A stretch of 64,000 nucleotides of DNA from Daphnia carinata (taxonomy: Eukaryota > Arthropoda > Branchiopoda > Diplostraca > Daphniidae), in assembly GCF_022539665.2 (NCBI RefSeq), contig NC_081336.1, positions 3,798,221 through 3,862,220 of the forward strand, given 5' to 3'. A program made the position numbers and the translations under genes. The notes beneath the pieces are model-generated. The model did not search any database. It saw only the letters and a program-made list of their open reading frames with translations, and had not been told where the DNA came from. Every line of letters begins with the position of its first letter. The first letter of the stretch is position 1. Shown here in pieces: positions 1 through 12,659 of the stretch.

Positions 1-3000
1 TAACTGCGTATTGGTTAACGACATCGTCTTTGTAATTGAGCTGTTTCTTGGCGTTGTCATACTTTCTGCGTAGTAGAGCAATTTCGGCATCCAGGTCCTG
101 AGAGGAGGACTTGCTCGTATGGTTGCTGTCAAGCTACAACAAGCATAGAAGAATTATTATTTCAGCAAAAACCACTGAATCTACAAACAAATAAATACCT
201 CTTCCTTTTTAATGGAATGCAGTTCCTGGTTGGCCCGCACCAACGAGTCATCAAGACGCTTTTCCAGCTCAATCTTCGCTTTGTTTGCAGCTTCTAGCTC
301 GTTTGTCAATATGCTGACTTTATGTTCAAGGGGTGCTTGCGAATTATTAGCGACAGTCAGATTGACGAGCTTCTCTTGCATCGCTTTCATTTGTGACTGA
401 GCCACCGAAAGGCGAGCTTCCAATGCAGCCTTTTCTTTGCGGTGTTCTAGGGCAATATCTCCCTTACCCTGCGATGTTTTCGTCTTTTCTAAGGCAAGTT
501 CACTCTGAAGTCCTTGAATTTCGGTTTCAAACGCATTGGTCTTTTTCACCAACATTTCGTTTTCAGTTGAAAGAGTTGAAATTTTAGCAGAAAAATTTCG
601 TTCAAGGATCTCCTTCTCTTGAGCACTGGCCTCAATCTGCAAACTGATAGTATCAACCGAGCCTGAGAGTTCCGTCACTTGAGCCACTTTAGACTGAAGT
701 TCTGCTTCCATGGTCTTCAGCTGCGATTCTAACTCGGTCACTGTCGATCGGAGATTGGCTTCAACTTCACGGGACTTTTCTTCAATACGTTGTTTTTCTT
801 GTGTCACAAGTAACTGATCCGCTTTTAGGCGGATGCATTCAGTTTCCAAACCAACACACGACTTAGAAAATGTTTCAACTTGAAGCGTTAATTGAGATAT
901 TTGTTGTTCCATCTCCAGCTTTTCATTTTCATGGCGAACATTGTCCGAATCTGCCATTTCTTCCTTCTCCTTCTTCAATAGCGCTTCGGACTTTACAAGT
1001 TTATCTACTTCAGCCTCCATCTGTGCTAGTTTAACCTGAAGAGAATCCGCCAGCTCGCTTGCTTCCTTTTTCGCCAAAACTAGGGCTGCAAAAGCACTTT
1101 TGTCCTCTGAAGATCGTTGTTTTTCAATATCTAATTCACGCTTTAGATTGGCGACGGCTGTTTCCAATTCACGCTGGTTGCTGTCGCTAGAACTCTGTAT
1201 GTCTGACAAGGCTTTGAAAAAAGCAACTTGGGCTGTGGCAGACTGCTCCTTCTCTACTTTTAGCTCATTAATTGATCGTTCTATGGTGGCTTCACGTTCC
1301 AAAAGCTGTTTTTCAAGAGTTAAAACAGACTGTGACTTTTCGCTTGCGTTGGTCGACAAATTCAAAACTGTGGACTCCAAATCAAAAATGCGAGCCTTAA
1401 GCGACTGTTGTTCCGTCTGACTTTGTTTCAGGTGTGATTCTGTGTACTCAACCTTTTCAGCGAGTAGTCCTATTTGAATTTCCTTGGACTCCAGATCTTG
1501 AAGCAAGCGATTAGCCTCCTCTTCAGCATTTGCTTTTTCGATCTCCAAAACCTCTCGAACCCTTTCCAAGTTAGCTTTTTTGCAAGATAATTCCTGGATT
1601 TCTGAAGTGAGCTGCTCCATTGCCACTTCGAGGTTTCTCATTTCACCTTGGACAGCTTGCAAAACGGCCATTTCATTCGTTAGGTGACCCTTTTCTTCAA
1701 CTGTTACTTTTAAATCGGACTCCAACTTACAAACTTTCACTGTAAGGATTTCCATTTGCCTTTCTGTTTGTTCTCGGGAAAGGTGAGATTGTTGCAGCAG
1801 CTCAACGTGCTCCTTTAGTTTGAGGTTGGCATCAGTGAGTTTTTGTTCTAGCTCATGCCGAGATGCTTCAAATGAGGCAAGCAAAGACGCGTTTCGTTCT
1901 TCGTTCCGACTTTGCGTCTCGAGTAATTCTTGTTTTTCATTTTCCAATATTTGAATTCGTCGCACGTAGTTGGATTCTGCAGTTTCCTTTTCCTGGCGAA
2001 GATTACTAATCACGAGTTCCAATTCGGTTAAAGCATTTGATTGTTCAAACAGTTTTTGTTCCTTGAATTCTACATCTTTTCTGGCCAATTCGCCTTCCAA
2101 CTGTACCTTTGTTTCAGACTCTTCGCAAGCTGCTTTGGTTTCTAAATACATTTGCTCAAATCCAGATTTCTCTAAGTGTAATGCTTCACGTTCATTTTCC
2201 AATTTTGTACAGTCTTCCTTTAGTTTATGGTTGAGCACTTCGGCTGTTTCAAGACGCTCGTCCAGTTGCTTAATACGCTCAGTGTGCTCTTGAGTTAATT
2301 CAGAAAGACGATGTTCGAATGCCACCAGCTGTTCTTTATGTAGCAACTCCATGCGTTGTTTTTCTTCTTCTAAATGTGACCACTTCTCCGTCATTTGAGA
2401 GTATCTCTTAGATAGCTCTTCCACTTCACATTCTAACGACGATTTTTGGGCAATCATTTCAGTTAACTCCGACTCCATATGATGAATTTTTTGCTGTGAT
2501 TCTTCCATCACCTTAATATTTGATTCCAGCTCTTCCTTTAGAGCATTCAAATCAGTTTCAAACATGGTTTTCTCCTTGGTGATGCATGAAGTCAGGTTAG
2601 ACACTTCTATTTTGAGTAAATCATTTTCTTCAACAAGTTTGGCTTTTTCGGCGCTCACTTCCTCAACACGACGATGAAGCTGTTCGGTCACCTCAAGCTG
2701 TTCGCCCATTTGATTAACGCGCTTTGTACATTCTTCAGTTAGCTGGGAGAGGCGGGTTTCGAACTCTTGAATTTGTTGTTTATGAAATCCATCCATACGT
2801 TGGTTTTCATTTTCTAGATGTATGCGCTCAATGGCCACCTTGCAGCATTCGGCAGACAATTTATCTACTTCAGACTCCAGCGACGATTTATTGGCTACCA
2901 ACTCAGCTAATTCTAATTCCAAGTGTTGAATTTTCTGTTGAGAATCGTCCATTGCCTTCGCATTAATCTCCAGCTCTTCTTTAAGGGTTTTAAGGTTACA

Positions 3001-6000
3001 TTCCAGCACACCCTTCTCCATAGTGATTGTTGAGACAAGTTCAGAAACTTCTTTTTTGAGTATGTCATTTTCGCAGCATAGTTTTGTCTTCTCGCCATTT
3101 AACTCTTCAATGCACGCTTCACGTTCTATTTCTTTTTGCAAAGCTTGCTCTAACCTTTTCTCCGCGGCAGTTATTTCGTCACATTTATTTTCAATTTGCT
3201 GTTTAAGAATTTCGTTTTCTTGGCGAGAATTATCCTGTAAAGTTGCTAATTCTGCTTTTAGGATGTCATGTGCTGTTTGGAACTCTTTTCTAGAACTCTC
3301 CAGTGAAGCCAATTGTTGACACAGGCTTTCTTTATCCACTCCAAGACCGACTACTTGAGATTCCAGAGCATTCTTTTCTTGGGACAAGGACTCCAAATGA
3401 ACTTGAAGGGATTGAATGGTTTGCTTGTGCTGTGCAATAAGGTTCTCTCGAATTTCTCTTTCCTCTTTGGCTTCATCCAGGGCTGTCTGCAATGCAGTCT
3501 TGCCGTTGTCAATAGCGGCTTGGAGTGTGGATATTTGCTGATCAAAAAAACTCTTCGAAGTTATCAGTTCTGCAGTCTCTTGCTCAAGTGAACGAACAGA
3601 TGATTCCAAATAGTTGATGCGTTGTGCTGCCTCGTTATGTTTCTGCTCAGTAGCCAGAATGCGGTTGGCCTGTTCCGAGATCTCGTTCTTCTTGGATTCC
3701 AGCTCCACCAACAGACCTTTTGAATGCAGAAATAATTCAATATGTAATGAAGCTATTCCTTTGTTAACGATCCAATAATAAATAAAAATATATAAATAAC
3801 TCACAATCCTTTTCTGTTTGGAATTCCTCGCGTGAAACCTGTGCTGCCTGCAATAGTTGTTGGACTTCCAATTGCAGATGATCACGCTCCTGGTATAAGT
3901 TGTTGAGGTCGGTTTCAAGTTGCGACGAGCGACTTTCAGAAAGCAATCTTGCTTCTAAAGCGGCCTCCAATTGCGCTTTTAAGGAATTAGTGGTTTCGCA
4001 GAAATCGGTGATTTTGGTGTTAGCCAATTCTAACTCATTATTGGCTTTTTCCAAACGGGATTGAAACTCTTGTTTAGAAACCTCGAACGCAGATTTCAAA
4101 TCCGAATTTTGGTGTTCAAGATCAAGTTTAGTCTGGTTTAATTGCTGTTTTTCGGCTTCTAAAACCAAAACTGTTTCTGATGTTACTGCCAATTTAACGT
4201 GAAGGCTTTGAAGCTTTTCTTCTAAATCATTTATGGTCTGGGACTGGTCAGCAATTTGTTGTTGGCTCATCTCTAATTGGCTTGACGCTTCAGCCAATTT
4301 ATTCTGAAATATGGATTCATTCGCAGACATAGTTGCCTGCAAGTCGAGATGACTCTGCTCCAACGCTGCCATTTTCTGTCCTAGCTGCATTTTCTCTGCA
4401 GTTAGTTCTTGAATGGATTGTTCGAAAGCTTGTTTTGCGAGTTGAGTTTCATCCAGTTGTTGATTCAACAAATCGATGTGATGACTCAATTCCAACGTTT
4501 TCTGGGTACGGATCTCCAACTGCTGTTGAGCTCGGCTCATTTCGTTCCGAAATTCCGCTTGCAATCCATCTAGTGAATGACGAAGCTCTTCCTTTTCTTT
4601 ACTTAGTGAGTCACACCCTAGAGACAGCTGTTCCAGGCTTGATTTGGCCTGATCCAGCTGCACGTGTAAGGATTGATTTTCGAGGTTGGCTTCTTCAACC
4701 TGGCGATGGAGGCAACGTTTATCTTCCTCAAGAGAAGCGGTGCGCTGTTGAAATATCCTTTTCTCGGAATCAAACTGGTCCGATTGACGAGCAAAATCTC
4801 TGCGGTAAGATTCCAAATCATCCTGCAGTTTTTCCGCCTGAATAAAATAGTTAAGTATTAATTAAAGTTGAACTTCTTAAAACTTTAATGAATTCCGTAC
4901 CTCAATGGACAATAAGCTATATCCAATGCTCTCCCTTTCGCACGGAGACCTCGGCGCATTCAGTCGTGCATGCATCTCAGAACACGTTCGGCTCTTCTCT
5001 TCAAGAACATCAATCCATTGTGCCTTCTCTTCCAACGAATGCTTCAGTTCAGCGTTCTCTGTACGAATAGAATCTAAAAGGAGTTGATATTCTGCCGACT
5101 CGCGCTCAAACCGAGCGACAGTCTCGTTCAAATCGATTTGAAGTTGTCTGATCTGCAAATAACGAATGAAACATGAGTACAAAATTTGTTTAATGGATTA
5201 TACGCTTTAAAATCAGCACTTAGTTTATACCTGTTTGCGATCTTTTTCTTGTCGAATTTTCATCGCTTCATACTCTATGTTAAGGTCACAATACTTCTGG
5301 CAGGAAGATTCGTACTCATCTTGCATTTTCTTAAGTTTTTTTTTCAAATTTGTGATTTTAACGTCGGTGTCAGGACCGGAAGAGTCTGGCAATTGGCAGT
5401 CACGGAGTCGCTGTTCAAGATCACTGTTCTTTTTTTCTAGATCTTTCACCTTTCGTTTCAAATCCTCCATTCGTAATGTAAGGGCAGATGATTCGTCCGA
5501 TTCCGATAGCAGTTCAGACTGTAGTCGACGGATTTCATCATTCTTATCACTGATTTCCTTCTGAAGTCGTGTTAAACGAAGGGCCATTGGAGACTAAACC
5601 AAATAAAAATATTAGTACCAAGCAATATTGAAAACAGTCAAGCAGATATACATCAAGGAATCGTTTCAATGGTGAGTTCTTCATTGAAGACAATGAGGAA
5701 AGTGGTGAAGATGTGTAAAACGTGATAGGCTTTGTGAAGCTGGTTTCTATAAATTATCAAAAATAAAATGGTATTGAATTTAAGAAAACAAAGTTTTTTT
5801 ATTAATGATTTTTAAATTTCATGTCTTTGCAGTATATACCTTGTACATCCTGCAGTACATCATTTAACCTGCCTCTTGTAAGCTGGTCATCATTGACAAT
5901 AGCAAGAAGTATAGCTTCAATAACTTTTTGATCTTCTGTTGACAGGTTCCACATTGTTTTCTCTTTAATTACTTCACATGGTTTCTGTACCATTGTAAGA

Positions 6001-6335
6001 TGCATGCAGATGACAATGAGCTTAGCAAGTTCATCCTCATTTCCAGATGCAGCAGCATCATAATCAACAACATTCTCCTGCAGCTTGTATTCTTGAAAAA
6101 AAGAAATGAATCATAAGCATTTCTTGTTATTTTACATATGACGACCCTTCTTACCTCTCAAAATATTTATGGTCTGAAGCCAGGGATCAGTTCCGTCAGT
6201 AGGATGGCTTCTGAGAAAACTTAGAATATGGATAAAAAACCAGCCATCAGACAAGTTTTTTATTCTCTCGACGGACGTTGTAGTGTCTGAACAGCAGTTG
6301 ACCCATCTCAGCAATGTGTCTTTTTTTTGTCCCAT
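1..6335 (-). CDS. NUMA1: NuMA/Mud-like spindle-pole coiled-coil protein, 3' end off the window
   Basis: Eight exons join in frame with consensus splice sites: 6335-6155, 6091-5840, 5746-5652, 5593-5231, 5152-4901, 4837-3805, 3716-199 and 133 to below 1, giving about 1,940 codons before the window ends. Residues 1-150 form a globular Hook/NuMA-type head containing LLRWVNCC and a later DDQLTRGRLNDVLQ stretch. The short linker of exon 3 ends FLD and exon 4 opens with SPMALRLTRLQKEI, which resembles the SPM-RL transition of vertebrate NuMA as I remember it. Everything after that is heptad-rich coiled coil. The last visible exon reads LRRKYDNAKKQLNYKD, like the KYDAKKQQN region near the end of the NuMA rod. 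NuMA/Mud proteins link dynein to LGN/Pins at the cell cortex and spindle poles; the LGN-binding tail would lie left of the window. The start at 6335 is chosen because the head aligns from there. A generic coiled-coil protein is the alternative, but the head and linker argue against it. Confidence 0.78.
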
Positions 6336-8528
6336 GTCTGAACAAAGAACAACTACAACTTAGCAATTCATGAACAGTGAAAGGAAGAAATCATTTTCAC
6401 TTACTTGTTAAAATAAATCAAAAATCAAATATTTAAAACTATTAAACTGTTGGTTTAAAGTTAAAAGCAATTAAGGACAAGAACGGTAATGCGACATACT
6501 TCGTAACTGAACTTCATACATATGTCTCAACGGTGAAAACTCCTTTGAGTCCTACCCTACCTCATTCAAATTTGAAGTCGACTACGGGCATTTTAAATGA
6601 AGCCACTTCCTACTAGAAGTTATTCGATGATTGTTATAGATGGCGTCGTCCGCGTCGACCGTCAATGAATGTAAAGCTGGTAAGGACATGATAAACTATT
6701 TAGCCAGTTACCTGGCGGCGTTTCCTTCGTTTGATCCGTCGTATTGTTTCCTTATTTAGGTTTAGAGCATCAAGGTGCGCCTTCAGGCAATATTTGATTC
6801 ATAAAAAAATATATTCTAGAACCAATTAACCATGCAAAGTGTGCTACAGTTTCTCATTTCGAGAAAACTGCTTTCCCAATAATTCATCATCCCGTCTAAT
6901 AAAAATAGACGCTTTTGCTTCACATGGATGATGAATATTCCATGAATGTCCCGCTTGTTGTAGCCCATCACAAAAGGAAAGAGCACACCGGAAGGGTCTA
7001 ACCAGCGTCAGTCTTATCGCATGAGATTAAAAAACCCGAAGCGTCTATAATTTTCCACCAAGAAATATAAGCAGGTTTTTTTATGATTTACGGATTTGAA
7101 GGGGTGACGTACAACCTGACACTCTCCTTTTTAAACCCAGCACCTGTTGGGAAAACTAGTGTAGACTACTAACGTGTGTTCCTAACCGGACAAGTTAAGA
7201 AAACCCTAACTTGCAGTACTGTTAGTTGAAAATACATTTTCAATAAGCCCTCTTTCGACAAGAAAACGTTGTTACCTGGGGGCGTTCGGTCACACACAAT
7301 AGCTTAGTATCTTTGTTTGTATTGCCAATTCGCCCTATAAACTTTAACAAAGTTGGCTCAAAATTTTTGTTAGTATTCTCATTGTAAAAGGGTTGATAGC
7401 CTAAAACTGTCAAGGTCTAGCATATCGCCATTTTCAAGTTCGTTGGGGTTTAAAAATTCGATAGCCTAACTATGCGTGTGGTAAAGGTAACCCCTATAAT
7501 GTATCTCGGCGCCAATGGACTCATATTACCGACATATCATACATGCAGCCGGGTGGAAGAATAGAATAAGAAAGGATAGAGGTTTCTTCGCCCTCTTGGC
7601 TCCAAGACATTTTTGCTCGTGAGGAAATCGCATTGCAGCCAATGTAAAGCCAGGAAAAAAAAATAGCCATGTCTAACATACGCAGATGTGTGTCGTATAA
7701 TTTTGGGAGGTACGCACTTGGCCTACTTTCAACGTAGCTTTGAACTTGTTACCATATAAAATGTGATGACCCGATTTCGTATGCCAGAGACAAATAATAA
7801 CGAAGAAATTACACAGAAAAATAAAATTTCAACATAACCAAATCACAGGTGGGAGCCAACTTTGTACTATATTACGACAATGGGTACATTTGAGAAGAAA
7901 GGCGTGACGCAGTGAGGGAATAATGAAACTCTTAAACCAAAAACGACAAAAAAAACTTAACGATCCTGGGTTTCATGTACCAGATCTATAAAGATTGTTT
8001 CGACCAGAAAACTTATCATAAGCTGGATGTGCTTTTAATGCTAGTGCGCAATTTGTAGTGCGCATTGTGGACTCGATCTCTCCTGATGTAGAACTTCGTT
8101 GCGTGTATAACCAAACTTAAAATTCAATACCACCCGGCTTGTTATTACAGAACGTTTCGGCTTTCAAAACAAAACAGGTTTTTCTGTGTTTGTATCCTTA
8201 CAAAAGCATAGTTTGGGATGGTAACGAAGACAAGGCCATTGAGTTATGCATTATTTTTCTAACGTACTCGAAATAAACCTTTAGAACAAAATACCTGTTC
8301 CTCAGTGCAAAGAGAAGAATACACTTTTCCACTTACCTGTGTAATTTCACGTTTCAATTTTACGAAAATTTCTCATTCTGTGCGTAAAATCTAATTGACT
8401 TTTATTTAACATGACGTAGGAATTTTTTGAAATATCCCAGTGATGGAGCTGTTATGCTTTGAAGACGGCTAGCAACAACTTTCCGGTGGGTTTAATTAAA
8501 TACTATTTTATGTAAATCAAAAACCACT
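6336..8528. other. Upstream/intergenic region of the NuMA-like gene
   Basis: About 2.2 kb with no long open frame and no repeat family I recognise. It must hold the promoter of the minus-strand NuMA-like gene. The only gene-like item is a very short spliced reading frame at 6640-6797, described separately. A TAGATGGCG motif sits at 6637-6645. Nothing else is supported. Confidence 0.5.
6640..6797 (+). other. Possible 25-codon spliced micro-ORF, divergent from the NuMA-like gene
   Basis: An ATG at 6640 opens 13 codons (MASSASTVNECKA) ending at a good donor, G|GTAAGG, at 6679/6680. A pyrimidine-containing tract and TTTAG acceptor end at 6759, giving an 80-nt intron of typical size here. The joined frame continues for 12 codons (ending APSGNI) to TGA at 6795-6797. 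I do not recognise the peptide. It could be the first exons of a non-coding or divergent transcript, or chance. The start codon overlaps a TAGATGGCG motif, which weakens the coding reading. Confidence 0.25.
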
Positions 8529-8642
8529 TGCTCCAGGCGAGGCTCGAACTCGCGACCTCGGCATATCTTATCTTTTGTTCGATTGAACCACATAAATACT
8601 GTCGTATAAGTACCATGCGCTAACCAACTGCGCCACTGGAGC
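8529..8642 (-). tRNA. tRNA-Ile(UAU), intron-containing, copy 1
   Basis: The minus strand reads GCTCCAG at the 5' end and CTGGAGC plus A at the 3' end, a perfect seven-pair acceptor stem. The D-arm is GCGC..TTGGTTAGCGC and the T-arm is GAGTTCGAGCCTC. The anticodon loop CTTATA gives anticodon UAU. About 40 nt of intron follows position 37 and begins with the CGACAGTAT type of sequence usual for tRNA-Ile(UAU) introns. It ends about 120 bp from the 3' end of the glucanase gene. Confidence 0.93.
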
Positions 8643-8764
8643 TGATGAATTTTATCAAATCACGTAAGCAAATACCTGGCTTTACCTCTGCTGTATTTCA
8701 AGTTTCGTCTTTATATCTGGGGCATCTCCATGCAGCCAACTGTCGTACGAAAATGGTTATAATG

Positions 8765-10238
8765 CTAAGCACTCCATACTCGAATGTAGTCAACTTGCAT
8801 GGCGGCATCGTCCTGAGAAGTTCGGTACCAAGTAGGATACCATTCACACTTTCTTTCCCAGAAAGAACGCATCTGAGTCGAGCTGGATCCAGTCCATGGT
8901 TTGTTATAAGGAACATTCACACAACCATCAGGGAAAAAATTACCTCCAACAGCAACGTTTAGAACAAAATGGAACTGTTAAAAATAAAAATCAAGTAGAA
9001 AAAAAAGTGATCAAATACGATACGAAGTGATGGAAAATGTAAATTTCTGGGCAATTTACCTTCTTGTCAAAGGGAGCCATTTTTGTTCCTGCAGCCCATG
9101 GATTGGTTCCAGTCAGCCCGGATAACTGCCAAAAGCCACCAGCTGGTGGAGATACAGAACCCACCACCTGGCCGTCTACCTTAAACGTGATACCAGTGGA
9201 AAGCCATTCAAGACGGTAAATGTGAAAGTCGGAGGAGTACGTTCCATTCGATAATAACCTAAAAGCATAATACATTTTAATTGTTTCTTTTTTGTGCAAT
9301 ACTCGTTACGTTACAGGTAACTCTAATTACTTTGCCCAAGATGTCTTTCGGAATTGATTGTTGGCACCGTCTGGACCCCAGTGAAGGGTAGAGTACATTT
9401 TGCTATTTCCAATCTTGCCTTGGCCATCATTGCAAGTCAAATCAGCGTTTCCTCTAGCTTCCACGATATCTATCTCACCAGAACGGGGCCAATTTCCGTA
9501 GACCGAGTCCGTTGGCAGCATCCAAATCGCTTTTGCAAGTAAAAAATAACGATAAAATTGTTAATTTTTTTGTTAATTTTTAAGGTCTTGTTCTGTAGAT
9601 ATTACATCATGACACAATTTTTTACCTGGCCAAATCCAATCGCCTCGAGGCATTTTTGCGCGGACCTCCACCGTTCCATACGTGAAGCTGAATGATTTAC
9701 TCGTCACGATCCGCGCTGATTGGATTGGATTGATAATTTCTGCCCCAGCCTGGCTAAAGTTATTAAACAGAAAATAAATTTTATTCTTGCACATGTCAAT
9801 AAGCGTTTTATTAAGAAGGAAAATACGATACACGAAACATCCGTTATCCCAGTTGATATTGCATCCTTCCTTATTCAAATCCAAAGTCCCCGTGTAAAGA
9901 AAATCGTTGCCGAAGCGATCGGCGGTCAATGTCGGCTTTATAAAAAGCACTCCATTTTTGACATAACTATGACAAATTGGCGTTTTTGTTAGAACGTTAG
10001 CTTATAAGCTTAGAACCAAAAAAGAACATTACCTGTTTTCTGTGCGATTCGTATAATACTGGAATTCGTTGTTGCCCCCTCGCCAGGCAGTGATCAGGTG
10101 TTGCCAGCGATTACGATCCAAGGTGTTGAAATCCTCTTGGAAAACGAGTTGACTGGTCTGAGCCAAAACGATGGCCAAAAAGAATTGGAGAGTGAAAAAA
10201 ACGAAAAATAAGCTTTCAGACGAATATCTGAATGACAT
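8765..10238 (-). CDS. Secreted GH16 beta-1,3-glucanase (laminarinase / GNBP family)
   Basis: Six exons splice in frame (10238-10033, 9966-9832, 9753-9626, 9529-9331, 9258-9060, 8974-8765) to a 358-residue protein. A signal peptide covers about residues 1-29 (SLFFVFFTLQFFLAIVLAQ). The GH16 core includes NEFQYYTNRTEN, IINPIQSARIVTSKSFSF, VRAKMPRGDWIWPAIWMLP and the catalytic signature GEIDIVE, with likely nucleophile Glu175 and acid/base Glu180 both intact. The C-terminal strand is QVDYIRVW. The protein should hydrolyse beta-1,3-glucan outside the cell, in digestion of algae or fungi or in immune recognition. Arthropod beta-glucan-binding proteins often lose the catalytic Glu; this one has not. 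The ATG at 10238 is preferred because the frame upstream has no further ATG. It is head-to-head with the PAN-domain gene at 11193. Confidence 0.9.
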
Positions 10239-11192
10239 TTTGTCCAATAATGTAGCGCTCCGTTGTACTGCAGCCGTTCAGTTTGAAAAGCTGTCGGCCA
10301 ATGACCAGGATACGAACTGCAACGCAGCGATGAAAAATATAAAATAGACAATTTCCGTTCTCATCAAAAAGCTGTTCAGCTCAGCTTGTCCAGCACTTAC
10401 ATCCGGGAACATGCCCTAAAAAAATACGTCATACGGTAGGTGCTAGATAAACAGCTGCTGAAACTCCTGATTGAATACATTACTAGAGTGGATGATCACC
10501 TGTGCATAAGCGAACCCACAATATGTGCGTTAGAACCAATGCCAGTAAGGTAGCCATATCTCACATCATTGGTGGTCCACCCAGTTGCCTGAGATACAAG
10601 TGTGCAGCTGGTTTTTATCATGTTCCCCGTGTCAGCTCTCGAATATCGTTTTAATGACCCCTTCAATCCTAACACATGTTTCACGTCTAATGTAATCGTA
10701 GAGACCATGAAGTTGTAATCAATCACTGAGTCCCAATTAAGCCCAAGCATTACACAATGATTTTTTAGAATTTTAATTGTATAAAAGTGCAACAAGTTGA
10801 CGTAAAGTATGGGGAGATTGAGCTTTAAAAAGATGTACATCGTATACAGCAGCCTCGTAGAAACAAACTGCGTTTCTAACTAATGAGCTGAGTTCGTTGT
10901 ACGGACATTATTGTAAGGCAGGTTTAATCAAATAGCTCTCTGAAGCAACACAACGCTATAGCCTTGTACCATAGCTCCTACAGAAAATAACAAAATAAAA
11001 AATGGTCCTCGTTTATCTAATATATCGTTCAGTCCAGATGGCGAGGCGGGTACGTAAGTCACGGAACGTGCGACAACTGGTGATGAAATTATTTTCGTTC
11101 ACCTGCTAGGCAGAGGTGCGTGTCACTTTAGTCGATCACAGCATTCCTAGCACCAGCACATAGTCTTTATTGCGCTAGCCCTCGAACTCAAA
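10239..11192. promoter_or_regulatory. Divergent intergenic region between glucanase and PAN-domain gene
   Basis: This 954-bp stretch lies between the start codons of two oppositely transcribed secreted-protein genes, so it must hold both promoters. An open frame on the minus strand at 10496-10840 has no recognisable motif and I do not count it as a gene. The corresponding interval of the duplicated pair (13801-14395) is shorter. Confidence 0.5.
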
Positions 11193-11929
11193 ATGAAATC
11201 ATTTCACGCGATTAAATGTTCGCTCTGCTGGGCCACCGTGTTTTTGGTAATATTGAACTTCAATAATGTGTCGGCCCTCGAATGGAACGGCGCTGGAACC
11301 GATACTCGTTGGGCACTTCAGTGTGATTTCATAGGCCGGGATATGAAAAACCAACTCAGTACCGGAGACCAATGCGGATCTCTTTGTAAAGCAAATCCTC
11401 CTTGCAGCCATTTCACGTGGACTAATTATCAAGTACAATTTTTTTTTTCCATTTAAAAATCTGTTATTTCACTAATTGAATTGATTAATTATAACACAGG
11501 GGGGGACGTGTTGGATGAAATCGGGTTTAGTGTCGGAATTTGATTCCGTGTCGAAAACAACCGACAGTGCAGTTTGCGGGTTTCTCAAATCGACTACGGG
11601 TGTGCCTTCTAATGCATGGAACGACGCTGGATCCTTAAAATGGGCATTGAATTGCGATTTCATGGGTCGTGATTTGGCAGCAGTAGCGAGCGCTCCTGAA
11701 ACCTGCGGACCCACTTGTCAGTCTAATCTGCAGTGCAGTCACTTTGTTTGGACGAATTATCAAGTAAATCTAATAAGTTTATTTATGGTCACCACATTGA
11801 TGCGACATTAACAAATTTCATTAATGTCTTCAGGGGGGAACCTGCTGGTTAAAGAGGAGCGGCGCTTCTGAATGCGATGCAATTGTTAAGTTGGATTCTG
11901 GTGCTGTTTGTGGCTTCATGAAGTACTAA
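11193..11929 (+). CDS. Secreted protein with two PAN/apple-like domains, copy 1
   Basis: Three exons (11193-11432, 11500-11763, 11834-11929) encode 199 residues. A signal peptide covers about residues 1-28. Two tandem cysteine-rich domains follow, each with W..A..CDF.GRD, a CG..C motif, CSHF.WTNYQ, GGTCW.K and a closing AVCGF. The pattern matches PAN/apple-like modules that bind carbohydrate or protein; I infer carbohydrate binding only from the glucanase neighbour. Both introns are phase 0 and interrupt each domain at the same place, NYQ|GG. The protein ends FMKY. Its start codon lies 954 bp from that of the divergent glucanase. The family call is by cysteine pattern; the ligand is unknown. 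Confidence 0.82.
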
Positions 11930-12413
11930 TCAATAGCTTATTCTACTATGTCTACTGCATTTGCTTATTGTACCAATGTAGAATGTTTTGTTTTCTTGGA
12001 ACTAGCTTCAATCTATTAAACAGGCAACATTCGGTTCGCTGTAATACACAAGTTGCAAGGTCTTCTCTCTTCGTTTTCGGTAGCATACATCAATAACATA
12101 ACGCTAATGCTTCATTCTTGGAAAAAGCTATGATTTTATGATGTTGCATATTTGAGATCATATCTAGTTTCATCAGATGACCTTCACAAATTTTACCTGT
12201 CACGATCTGGCCTCGAATTCAGGGCCTCTGTACGGTCATAGAAATTAGCATTTTGCTTCTTTTAACCCGTGTTGCTTACGGAATTTAATTCCTTGATTTT
12301 TTAACATTTTCTGTGGTCGTTAGCTCAAGCACGACATACCGCTCGTGGTGAAGGTGAAGTAACATAATGGTTTCTTTCAGTGATATATTTATTGCAGATA
12401 CTACATGTTATAC
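11930..12413. other. Spacer between PAN gene copy 1 and the tRNA-Arg trio
   Basis: AT-rich sequence downstream of the PAN-domain gene. I see no coding exon and no repeat in it. Confidence 0.4.
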
Positions 12414-12499
12414 GACCGTGTGGCCTAATGGATAAGGCGTCGGACTTCTAATTAAGAAAAGATATCCGAAAATTGCGGGTTCGAGTCCCGCCACGATTA
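12414..12499 (+). tRNA. tRNA-Arg(UCU), intron-containing, copy 1
   Basis: D-arm GGCCTAATGGATAAGGC, anticodon stem TCGGA/TCCGA, loop CTTCTA giving anticodon UCU, a 13-nt intron after position 37, and T-arm GCGGGTTCGAGTCCCGC. The acceptor stem GACCGTG/CACGATT has a G-U first pair and a C-A mismatch at the third pair, with discriminator A. The core is sound, but the acceptor defects leave open whether it is functional. Confidence 0.8.
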
Positions 12500-12659
12500 C
12501 ACCTAATTCAACAATAGCCTTATTATTATTTCAGCTGCCCTAAAATAGGACTGGGAAAAGACCCAGAGTAAGATCGATTTGCTTAACGATTTAATCAAAA
12601 TTAAACTAAAGATTTTGTTTGGCAAATAATTTGTAATTAGATACGAGATGTAATCAACA

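Noticed and set aside
212-3591. Plus-strand open frames opposite the NuMA-like gene
   Set aside because: They are antisense shadows of a continuous coiled-coil frame that has matching splice sites and protein similarity.
10239-10247. A start for the glucanase at 10247
   Set aside because: The codon there is TTG; the first in-frame ATG is at 10238 and gives a normal signal peptide.
10496-10840. 114-codon minus-strand frame between glucanase and PAN gene
   Set aside because: No domain, no splice context, and it sits in the divergent promoter interval.
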